In this document: one piece after another, positions 16,291 through 21,919 of the stretch
Layout: each line of letters begins with the position of its first letter
Numbering within the stretch: the first letter of the stretch is position 1
From: a virus
Strand: one strand, 5' to 3'
Virus record (IMG/VR): IMGVR_UViG_3300036857_000285
Span: 1 to 38,886 of that record
Length of the DNA stretch: 38,886 nt
The notes under the pieces: model-generated
Seen by the model: the letters and a program-made list of their open reading frames with translations, nothing else
Database searches by the model: none
Told to the model about the DNA's origin: nothing
Program-made: the position numbers and the translations under genes

Positions 16291-17178
16291 GTGACGAACC
16301 GGACGGTTTATGACGATTTGGAGTTTTGGATCTGGCCGAATCGGCGAGCAGACGTCGGCTATGACGACATGACGCCTCGCTCGGTCGGTGAGCTTGACGA
16401 GAAGATCGCTGACCTTGGCGTTGCATGGGAGAGGACTGGATCGTGTTGCCGGCCGGTGACTGATGAAGAGGTTGTTGAGCTTGACCGGTTGGCACGTACG
16501 TGGTACAACGCAGAGAGTCGGGATATCAAGTTGATTTACGCGCACGCGTGGCATCGGTACGTGTCACGGGCCGGGCTGGGCGGTGGCGGTGGCGGGGTCG
16601 GCCGCTGCCGCTGCCTCAGCCTTGAGCAGTGGCGGAGCAGTGGGTATGACGCTTGGTCGCCTTTGTTATATACAGACGTTGTGTCTGTAGACGAGCTTGT
16701 GCGGGTGTTCGTCGGGTTTTTGCTTCGGAGTTGGGAGTTCGTTGACCGTGGGATAAGGAAGGGCAAGGCTGGGATCTCGGATGTCAGGTTCTCGTACTTT
16801 GAGGAGCGCGATCTGGTCCGTGTGCGACGGGCACTTCAGGGTGTGATTGCGCATACATTTGGGTCAAGTCGATCGGCGTTGTACGTACCCGAGCTTGGTG
16901 AGTTTGCGTCTGCTGGGGTTTTGCCTCTGAAGGTGCGCGGCGGGTCCTGGACTGAGATGGTGGCGTTTGGTCTTGGGGCTCGGACGTACGGTGACGTGTG
17001 CAAGCGCCTCGCGAGCGCGTCCGCGGGCGAGGGTTCGCGCCGCATAAATCGGCGACCCGGCAACGCCATAGCTGCTGGATTTGACAATATGTACAGGGGT
17101 TCGATGCCGCTCGTTCTCGATATAGCTAATCAAGGTTCCATGCGTGAGAATGCCGGGGGAGGGGGCGAAAAGTGGTGA
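16291..17178 (+). CDS. Hypothetical protein (295 aa)
   Basis: GTG 16291 is the first plausible start and lacks a strong ribosome binding site. The protein is tryptophan- and arginine-rich with a seven-residue polyglycine run near residue 100 followed by CRC. The middle has helical segments (VDELVRVFVGFLLRSWEFVD, VRRALQGVIAHTF). No catalytic motif or family is recognised. The start lies in a duplicated segment shared with the end of the resolvase gene, so the true N-terminus may be new. It is the last gene before a 468-bp gap. Confidence 0.65.
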   Translation: MTNRTVYDDLEFWIWPNRRADVGYDDMTPRSVGELDEKIADLGVAWERTGSCCRPVTDEEVVELDRLARTWYNAESRDIKLIYAHAWHRYVSRAGLGGGGGGVGRCRCLSLEQWRSSGYDAWSPLLYTDVVSVDELVRVFVGFLLRSWEFVDRGIRKGKAGISDVRFSYFEERDLVRVRRALQGVIAHTFGSSRSALYVPELGEFASAGVLPLKVRGGSWTEMVAFGLGARTYGDVCKRLASASAGEGSRRINRRPGNAIAAGFDNMYRGSMPLVLDIANQGSMRENAGGGGEKW

Positions 17179-17371
17179 TTGTAGCCTCGTACGCGCGAGC
17201 GCGCGTGCTACGCGCGGGGGAGGGCGGGGGAGAGGGGGTGAGAGAGAGAGGTAGAGAGAGAGATGTATATCTATATATATCATATATATAACAGAAGCAA
17301 ATCCTTCATACTAGAGAAAAAAATTTCTAGAGGGCTTGGGTCGCTTCCGCCCGCCCTCGCGCGCGAGGTGG

Positions 17372-17394
17372 AGACTGGCTTGTGGTGCGGTGAG
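17372..17394 (+). repeat. Dispersed 23-nt element, copy C
   Basis: AGACTGGCTTGTGGTGCGG followed by TGAG aligns without gaps to the other four copies, with five or six differences from copy E. It is the most diverged copy and lies between the origin-like block and the 17552 promoter. Confidence 0.55.
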
Positions 17395-17551
17395 AACACA
17401 TGGTGTAAACCCCCGATTTGCCTAGTTCAGCAGCGGCCTGCCTCTTGCGTCTGCAATGTGAAAATTTGTGTATTTTATGCTAAATGCATCATATAGCACC
17501 ATCTACGCCCTGAAACCTGGGTTATTATTCGAAATATTCCAGAAAAGCCTT

Positions 17552-17580
17552 TTGTACCCTCCTGGCCGGCCCGATAATAC
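17552..17580 (+). promoter_or_regulatory. Sigma70-type promoter (TTGTAC-N17-TAATAC)
   Basis: TTGTAC at 17552-17557 and TAATAC at 17575-17580 are separated by the optimal 17 nt. The gene at 17647 starts about 60 nt downstream of the predicted start site. The stretch 17565-17632 has no CA or TG and shares the 11-mer CGGGTACGCGG with 20212-20222. Confidence 0.6.
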
Positions 17581-17646
17581 GGGTACGCGGTCGCGGGTAA
17601 CCGAAGCCCGGTACGGACCGGGCGACGCGGCCTGGAGGGAAGCAAA

Positions 17647-18090
17647 ATGGAAGTTCCGACCCGCAAGATCAGGGCCGAGGCCAACCGCCCCGGCTTCTCA
17701 GGTCTCGAGATCACGAACACCGAACTCGGTGACCGTGTGGAGGCCGCCCTGGCGGCGAAGCTCGGCTGGACGCCGCTCGTCGGCCCGGCGGCGGGCCGCG
17801 CCCGCCAGGGAGCGTTCGACCTCATTGACGAGAACGGCATGTACGTCGAGGTCAAGGCGGTGAGCGTTTTCGCCAAGGAGTACAAGATCAAGTCCGGCGC
17901 TCGCGCGAACACCCGCAAGACCAACTTCGGCAACGGCCACGGCGTCAAGTTCGGGACCGTCATGGCGATCGTCGAGCAGCGCCCCAACGGCAAGCTGAAG
18001 GCGTGGCTCTACCGGCGCGAGGGTGTCGGCTGCTTCCGCCTCGGCGCTGACGGGCTGGGTTGGGAGTTCGTCGGGAAGGTGACGGTCTGA
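17647..18090 (+). CDS. PD-(D/E)XK nuclease-like protein
   Basis: ATG 17647 follows GGAGGG by 7 nt; 147 residues. The core QGAFDLIDENGMYVEVKAVS gives Asp58 and Glu68-x-Lys70, the D...E-x-K active-site pattern of PD-(D/E)XK nucleases such as Hjr, Mrr and many restriction enzymes. A helix with an acidic residue (GDRVEAALAAKLGW) precedes it, as in that fold. The C-terminal half has strands and basic residues (KIKSGARANTRKTNFG). Whether it is a junction resolvase, a restriction-like endonuclease or a helper is not decidable. It lies 670 bp upstream of the CA/TG-free zone and has normal CA/TG content itself. Its own promoter is at 17552. Confidence 0.65.
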   Translation: MEVPTRKIRAEANRPGFSGLEITNTELGDRVEAALAAKLGWTPLVGPAAGRARQGAFDLIDENGMYVEVKAVSVFAKEYKIKSGARANTRKTNFGNGHGVKFGTVMAIVEQRPNGKLKAWLYRREGVGCFRLGADGLGWEFVGKVTV

Positions 18091-18377
18091 TGCGTGCGGC
18101 TCTGACGATTGCGATCGTGGCGGGCGCCCTGTTTGGGATGTCCCTGATGTCCGTCATCACCGCCGCTAACGCGCGCGCGAGCGCGCCGCGCTGCGGGGCT
18201 GAGGACTCCCCCGGTTGGGTCTGGTCGAAGTGCGGGAACCGCAAGCGTGGAGTCGTCACGATGTGGGGTACGCCCAAGACGGTGACGTGTGGCGACCTTC
18301 GTTGGCTCGTTCGCCATGGCGATCTCGATCCCCATACGCCGCGCCTCCCAGGCGATCGCGCCTGTGGACGCCGGTAG
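18090..18377 (+). CDS. Small secreted or membrane-anchored hypothetical protein (95 aa)
   Basis: ATG 18090 overlaps the nuclease-like gene's TGA. The N-terminus is a signal-type helix (ALTIAIVAGALFGMSLMSVI) ending in ANARASA, a plausible signal peptidase site. The mature part has four cysteines (RCGAED, SKCGN, VTCGD, RACGRR), which could form disulphides outside the cell, and tryptophans typical of small extracytoplasmic proteins. Such proteins could alter the host surface or block superinfection, but that is speculation. A 9-bp hairpin lies just after the stop. Confidence 0.55.
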   Translation: MRAALTIAIVAGALFGMSLMSVITAANARASAPRCGAEDSPGWVWSKCGNRKRGVVTMWGTPKTVTCGDLRWLVRHGDLDPHTPRLPGDRACGRR

Positions 18378-18382
18378 CAGGT

Positions 18383-18404
18383 TCAGCCCGCTCGCGCGGG
18401 CTGA
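18383..18404 (+). terminator. Hairpin after 18090 gene (9-bp stem, 4-nt loop)
   Basis: TCAGCCCGC at 18383-18391 pairs with GCGGGCTGA at 18396-18404 around TCGC. It lies 6 nt after the stop at 18377, the position expected for a terminator, but without a U-tract. It belongs to the CAGCCC/GGGCTG hairpin family seen elsewhere in the window. Confidence 0.6.
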
Positions 18405-18481
18405 GCTCATGCTCTAGGCCCTGGCGTTTGAGTCAGGAGTCATGGCAATGGCGTGTGATTCAAATTTCATTTTTGGCAGGG

Positions 18482-18504
18482 GGACTGGCTCATGGTGCCG
18501 TGAG
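18482..18504 (+). repeat. Dispersed 23-nt element, copy D
   Basis: GGACTGGCTCATGGTGCC then GTGAG; differs from copy E by one base. Preceded by an AT-rich patch and followed by a GCATGAA...TTCATGC inverted repeat that separates it from copy E. Confidence 0.7.
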
Positions 18505-18533
18505 AATTTTGCATGAAATTTTTTCATGCGAGA

Positions 18534-18556
18534 GGACTGGCACATGGTGCCGTGAG
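18534..18556 (+). repeat. Dispersed 23-nt element, copy E
   Basis: GGACTGGCACATGGTGCC then GTGAG. The inner GGCACATGGTGCC is a perfect 5-bp inverted repeat with a 3-nt loop. Immediately downstream is a second hairpin, GTGAAAC-AAG-GTTTCAC. Confidence 0.7.
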
Positions 18557-18862
18557 CTCGGTAGGTGAAACAAGGTTTCACACGCCAGCGCCCACGCCCA
18601 TGCCCCTACCCACACTCATGCCCCTCCTCATGCCCAGGGCGCTGCCCACGCCCCTGGTCGTCGCCCTGCCCCTGCCTTTGCCCCTACCCCTCTGCCGGCC
18701 CGCTACCCGCCGGCCGCTAAGGCCCCTTCCCGCGCCCCGCTCCGGCGCCCCGCTAGGCTGCCTTCCCGTACCCCGCTTAGACCGCCGGCCCGCTAACCGG
18801 CCTAACCCTAACGGGGGTAGCGGCCCGGCCGCTAGGAGCTCCCCGCTAACCGGCCTTCGCGC

Positions 18863-18898
18863 TACCCCTCGCCGCGCCCCTACCCCTCGCCGCGCCCC
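18863..18898 (+). repeat. Direct tandem repeat, 2 x 18 bp
   Basis: TACCCCTCGCCGCGCCCC occurs twice in tandem at 18863-18880 and 18881-18898, followed by a diverged TACTCGTACCCCTC. It lies inside the CA/TG-free zone. Confidence 0.9.
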
Positions 18899-19361
18899 TA
18901 CTCGTACCCCTCTTAGCGACGAGCCCCTAGCGGCCGGCCGCTAACCCTACCTACTAACCGGCCTTCCGGCCGCTACGCGAAACCCTACCCTCCGCTTTTC
19001 GTCGCCCCGAAAGAGGGGTTAGAAAAGTAGGCGATTTCCGGCTAGCGGTCGTTCTAAGGCGCGTTCCGGTCTTAGTCGGTCCGATCGTCCTAGCGAACCC
19101 CGAACGGCGCTTAGAACGAACGGAAGGCGGCTCTACGGCGATCCTCGCGTTCGGGCCGTCCGCTAAGCGGGGTTCCCGTACCTAGGTACGGACTTTCGCT
19201 CCTCCGCTTCGCCTCTCGCGCGGGCGGAGTAACCCCGCTTAGGGGATAGGAAAAAGCCTATCCCGAAGACTACCCTTTCGAGAAGTACGGTTCCGACGCC
19301 GGGTAGCCGATACTTAGGGCGTCGGGAGAAACGGTCTCCCGCTAACGAAAGAAGGGTTACG

Positions 19362-20072
19362 ATGGGACGAAAGAAGAACGAGACGGGCGAGCGGACGCTT
19401 ACCCCGGTCGAGACGACGATTTTCGAGCGGTACGGTCTCCGCCCGGACTTCCCGACGGGCGCGGCGCTTCGGAACTCCGGTAAGGCGCTCGCCGAGATCC
19501 GCGACGCGAAGGGCGCGAAGTGGGACGATATCGGAACCCTCGTTAGCGGGAACCCCGAGCGGCCCGTCTCGGCGATTACCCTCCGCGTCCCGTACCGCGC
19601 TTTCCTCGCGTCGAACGAGAAGGCGCGGGCGGCGGCGGTCGAGAACGGGAAGGCCGACCTAAGCGCCCTTCCGGCGGACGGGCCGACGATCGTCGCCGAG
19701 CGCGACGGGCGCGGCGCGGGCTTCCCGCTCCTCGCCGTCCGTACCGGCCTTACCGAAGCGGACGTTCGCCGCCTCTACGTCGCGGCGGGCGGCGAGTCGG
19801 TCGACGGTCGGATCTACGTCGCGGCGAGCGGGGCGCGTACCCTCGTTCTCCCGAACGGCGAGCGGAAGGCGCTCGCGCCGTTCGACGCGAAGGCCGCTAA
19901 GAAGGCCGCGAAGAAGGCCGCTAAGCGGGCTTCCGAGAAGGCGGCCGCCGTCGCCGCCGAGCCCGCGCCGACGGTCGACGCCGACGCCGAGAAGGCGGCC
20001 CGTAAGGCCGCTAAGAAGGCGGCGAAGAAGGCGGCGAAGAAGGCGGCCCGGGCCGCCGAGAACGCCGCTTAG
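19362..20072 (+). CDS. Histone H1-like tailed protein encoded without CA/TG; no His, Gln or Cys
   Basis: ATG 19362 follows GAAAGAAGG; 236 residues, TAG stop. Residues 1-165 are a mixed domain with segments such as TIFERYGLRPDFPTG, SAITLRVPYRAFLAS and LTEADVRRLYVAAGG, family not recognised. From about 167 to the end is a Lys/Ala-rich tail built from AAKKAAKK repeats, like histone H1 or bacterial Hc1/AlgP tails, so non-specific DNA binding is likely. The protein has no His, Gln or Cys, one Trp and only the initiating Met, exactly the residues whose codons need CA or TG. Leu never uses CTG or TTG, Val never GTG, and Ala never GCA. Hairpins lie just before (19323-19341) and after (20081-20106) the gene. 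It may package or mark the surrounding DNA; that is inference. Confidence 0.8.
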   Translation: MGRKKNETGERTLTPVETTIFERYGLRPDFPTGAALRNSGKALAEIRDAKGAKWDDIGTLVSGNPERPVSAITLRVPYRAFLASNEKARAAAVENGKADLSALPADGPTIVAERDGRGAGFPLLAVRTGLTEADVRRLYVAAGGESVDGRIYVAASGARTLVLPNGERKALAPFDAKAAKKAAKKAAKRASEKAAAVAAEPAPTVDADAEKAARKAAKKAAKKAAKKAARAAENAA

Positions 20073-20080
20073 GGGCGACG

Positions 20081-20106
20081 CTAGGGCCGCCTACGGGCGG
20101 CCCTAG
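20081..20106 (+). terminator. Hairpin after the CA/TG-free gene (11-bp stem, TACG loop)
   Basis: CTAGGGCCGCC at 20081-20091 pairs perfectly with GGCGGCCCTAG at 20096-20106. It begins 9 nt after the gene's TAG stop, so it is a likely terminator of actinobacterial type without a U-tract. It contains no CA or TG. Confidence 0.65.
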
Positions 20107-20218
20107 TAACCCGGGTTACCGCGCCCCGCGCCTCCCGCCTCGTTCTCGCTTTCTAACCGAACTCGCGAGCGGAAGAACCGAGAGGGGACGCGACGGTTCG
20201 CGCGCGGTACCCGGGTAC

Positions 20219-20246
20219 GCGGCCGGCCGGTTTACGGGCCGGCCGC
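20219..20246. other. Boundary hairpin of the CA/TG-free zone (10-bp stem)
   Basis: GCGGCCGGCC at 20219-20228 pairs with GGCCGGCCGC at 20237-20246 across an 8-nt loop. The next two bases, 20247-20248, are the first TG after the zone, so the stem's outer edge coincides with the compositional boundary. Confidence 0.8.
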
Positions 20247-20431
20247 TGTCGGGAGGGCGCTGCCGCTGTAACCTCCCGTGTCCTCCAAAACCCCACCTCT
20301 CCACGCGAGGTGCCCCACGCGGCACCGCCCCGACACCCCGCCCCAACCCCCCAACCCCGCTCAACTCTCAATTTACTAGATTCAGGTGTCTCTACGCGCG
20401 CGCGTTATGCACCACTCCGAAAAATTTGTTT

Positions 20432-20460
20432 TTGACAGAACTATGAAAACACAGTAGCCT
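20432..20460 (+). promoter_or_regulatory. Probable late-operon promoter (TTGACA-N17-TAGCCT)
   Basis: A consensus TTGACA at 20432-20437 is 17 nt from TAGCCT at 20455-20460, in an AT-rich patch between GC-rich sequences. The -10 box is weak, which would suit activation by a phage late regulator. It precedes the terminase and structural genes. Confidence 0.55.
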
Positions 20461-20480
20461 TCCCTTCGGGAGCGGCCTAA

Positions 20481-20566
20481 TGACCAGCCCGCTCAGTCAG
20501 GGAAGCAGGGAAGCAGGGAACATCCCAGGAGCCGCAACAACCGGGCGGGCTGGGGCGGGCTGGTCA
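20481..20566 (+). other. Long leader stem-loop (12-bp perfect stem)
   Basis: TGACCAGCCCGC at 20481-20492 pairs with GCGGGCTGGTCA at 20555-20566, enclosing 62 nt with CAGGGAAG tandem repeats; a second GCGGGCTGG at 20545-20553 offers an alternative partner. It lies between the late promoter and the first late gene, as expected of a leader that could switch between two folds. Confidence 0.55.
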
Positions 20567-20592
20567 CCGTACAAGCAGACAACGGAAAGGCC

Positions 20593-21060
20593 ATGGGAAC
20601 AACCGGTACTGAAGTCAGCATCAGCATCAGCACCGAGCTAGCTGAGGCAACGTTACAAGCCCTCGCTCAGTTCCCAAACGCCGACCCCGTCAAGCAGCTG
20701 CTTTACGCGGTGCTGCACAGCAGACAAGCACTCGATCGCCTGGACAAGGCGGTCCGTAAGCAGCTCAAAAGGCAGAAGGGCGCTCCCGATCCGCTCTACT
20801 TCACGCCGGTGGGACAGTCCCTCGCCGACGCCCAGCACCGAACACGCGCCCAGCTGGGTATCCTAGCCAAGCAGTACATTGCGCTGGGAATCGAGGAACG
20901 GCAAACGAGGGTGATCGAGGACTGGTCGAACATCCTCCTCCCGTTCGTCACTCAACTCATGGACGACCCGGACCTTGCCCTGACCAGAAGGCAAAGGGAG
21001 AAGGTCCCAATGGTCGTCGAGCGCCACCTTCGCACGCTGGAGCGCCCCGAGCTAGGCTAG
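20593..21060 (+). CDS. Putative small terminase subunit
   Basis: ATG 20593 follows GGAAAGG; 155 residues, almost entirely helical and charged (ALDRLDKAVRKQLKRQ, LADAQHRTRAQLGILAKQY). Size, helical content and location (first late gene, one gene before TerL) fit a DNA-recognising small terminase subunit. No helix-turn-helix signature is decisive, so the assignment rests mainly on position. The candidate packaging region would be the 520-bp gap upstream. Confidence 0.5.
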   Translation: MGTTGTEVSISISTELAEATLQALAQFPNADPVKQLLYAVLHSRQALDRLDKAVRKQLKRQKGAPDPLYFTPVGQSLADAQHRTRAQLGILAKQYIALGIEERQTRVIEDWSNILLPFVTQLMDDPDLALTRRQREKVPMVVERHLRTLERPELG

Positions 21061-21088
21061 CACGCACACAACCAGTCACCCACCGCTC

Positions 21089-21919
21089 GTGCTCTCGAAC
21101 AACACACGCCCAATCGCGCTTGACATCTGCTGTGGTGCCGGTGGTGCCAGCATGGGCCTGTGGCAGGCTGGTTTCTTCCCGGTCGGGCTGGACAACAGGC
21201 AGGCTCCTCTGAAGCACTACCCGTTCAGCCACATCCTCGCCGACCTCCTCGACGTCGACATTCCGCTGCTCGTCGAGCAGATAAAGCCAAGTTTGATAAT
21301 CGCCGGGCCACCCTGTCAGGGCTACTCAGACAGCGCAAGCCTTCGGAACGGCAGACCAGTAACGACCCGCAGAAAGAGCGAGGCCCACCCGCCGCAGAAC
21401 CTCATCCCCTATCTGCGAGCACAACTAAACACGCTCAGCAAACAAATCCCCTTCATCATCGAGAACGTCGAGGGTGCCGAGGCCGAACTGATCCCCAGCC
21501 TGACGATTCGTCTCTGCGGCTCATCCTTCGGGCTGAGGGTCCGTCGGCATCGCCTGTTCGAGTTGCATCACATCAGCTTAGCCAACACACACGTCCCGCG
21601 CTGCGACCACAAGTGGCAAGAGGACCTTCCGCTGTACGAGAACAACAGAAGTAGGCCAACGGGCATCATTCAGGTCTTTGGCACAAGCAGTAAGGGCATC
21701 AAACTCCGTAATCCAGCTAACCGCACACAGACACAGACGGAACTCGCCAGGGTGGCGATGGGCATAGACTGGATGCCTGCACGCGACCTCTCGCAGGCCA
21801 TCCCGCCCGCCTACACGCGATACCTGGGCCGTCAGGTCATTAGGCAACTCCCACAGCCAAGTGCGGCCAGTGCGAGCCGGAATGGGCACCGGCCGAGGCT
21901 AAGGTTGGTTCATGACTGA
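21089..21919 (+). CDS. DNA (cytosine-5) methyltransferase, orphan
   Basis: A 276-residue C5-MTase. Motif I is DICCGAGGASMGLWQAGF at about residues 12-29, motif IV IAGPPCQGYS with the catalytic Cys near 76, motif VI FIIENVEGA, motif VIII RRHRLFE, and motif X PPAYTRYLGRQVIRQL. The target recognition region between VIII and X is short. These enzymes flip out a cytosine and transfer a methyl group from S-adenosylmethionine; the target sequence cannot be read from the gene. Start GTG 21089 has no clear ribosome binding site. It is inserted between the putative small terminase and TerL and overlaps TerL by 8 nt. No cognate restriction enzyme is adjacent. It likely protects phage DNA, and its proximity to the CA/TG-free zone is notable. 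Confidence 0.88.
   Translation: MLSNNTRPIALDICCGAGGASMGLWQAGFFPVGLDNRQAPLKHYPFSHILADLLDVDIPLLVEQIKPSLIIAGPPCQGYSDSASLRNGRPVTTRRKSEAHPPQNLIPYLRAQLNTLSKQIPFIIENVEGAEAELIPSLTIRLCGSSFGLRVRRHRLFELHHISLANTHVPRCDHKWQEDLPLYENNRSRPTGIIQVFGTSSKGIKLRNPANRTQTQTELARVAMGIDWMPARDLSQAIPPAYTRYLGRQVIRQLPQPSAASASRNGHRPRLRLVHD

Larger units (their letters stand above)
17179..17646. other. Gene-free region, candidate replication origin and promoter
   Basis: No convincing gene on either strand. From left to right it holds an alternating GC hairpin (ACGCGC at 17191-17196 with GCGCGT at 17201-17206), four G-tracts at 17216-17238 with loops of 1, 1 and 3 nt, a GA-repeat run at about 17239-17263, and an alternating TA stretch at about 17267-17290. 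Then come an AT-rich inverted repeat around 17312-17332, repeat copy C at 17372-17394, another AT-rich patch near 17460-17550 and a good promoter at 17552-17580. The combination of G4, polypurine and unwinding-prone TA DNA resembles a replication origin. Confidence 0.5.
18378..19361. other. Gene-free region: hairpin, two repeat copies, C-rich tract, start of CA/TG-free zone
   Basis: No credible gene. It holds the hairpin at 18383-18404, repeat copies D and E, a GCATGAA/TTCATGC inverted repeat between them, a GTGAAAC/GTTTCAC hairpin at about 18565-18581, and a strongly C-rich tract (about 18590-18760) capable of G-quadruplex on the minus strand. From 18761 comes CA/TG-free DNA with palindromes, including TAGCGGCCGGCCGCTA at 18928-18943 and CCGTACCTAGGTACGG at 19176-19191. 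A low-complexity frame at 18513-18944 exists but looks non-coding. Confidence 0.7.
18761..20246. other. CA/TG-free zone (1486 nt)
   Basis: Read base by base, this stretch contains CA nowhere and TG only at 19363-19364 (start ATG) and 19521-19522 (Trp TGG). All other dinucleotides, including AC, GT, TA and AT, are present. At about two-thirds GC, roughly 150 CA plus TG would be expected. By hand count TpA is 70 and ApT 14. The property covers about 600 nt of upstream non-coding DNA, the whole 711-nt gene and about 174 nt downstream, ending exactly at the outer base of a 10-bp hairpin (20219-20246). Flanking DNA on both sides is rich in CA/TG. Confidence 0.97.
20073..20592. other. Gene-free region: end of CA/TG-free zone, late promoter and leader
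   Basis: Contains the terminator-like hairpin 20081-20106, palindrome GTAACCCGGGTTAC at 20106-20119 and hairpin 20219-20246 that closes the CA/TG-free zone. After it come a C-rich, CA/TG-rich stretch to about 20370, an AT-rich patch with a TTGACA promoter, and a leader with 8-bp tandem repeats (CAGGGAAG at 20498-20505, 20506-20513 and partially 20514-20520) inside a long stem-loop. Being directly upstream of the putative small terminase gene, it is also where a pac or cos site would be expected. Confidence 0.65.

Noticed and set aside
17263-17496. Open frame beginning in the TA repeat
   Set aside because: No ribosome binding site, product begins with a translated TA repeat, and the frame crosses repeat copy C.
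8500-18556. Reading the 23-nt elements as a coding motif (GLAH..V[SR]) or as a hammerhead ribozyme
   Set aside because: Differences between copies are not mainly synonymous and most copies are intergenic; the conserved hammerhead core (CTGATGA...GAAA) is not present.
8500-18556. CRISPR array from repeated 23-mers
   Set aside because: Spacing is irregular (about 30 nt to several kb) and there are no regular spacers.
18513-18944. Open frame with Pro/Leu/Arg-rich product
   Set aside because: Composition simply follows the C-rich low-complexity tract and crosses two dispersed repeats and the compositional boundary; no start signal.
18378-19361. tRNA or rRNA gene in the gene-free region
   Set aside because: No T-loop GGTTCRANNCC sequence with matching acceptor stem was found.
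18761-20246. Diversity-generating retroelement or simple foreign-composition island
   Set aside because: No reverse transcriptase or template/variable repeat pair is seen, and composition shift alone cannot remove one dinucleotide pair while leaving AC/GT abundant.
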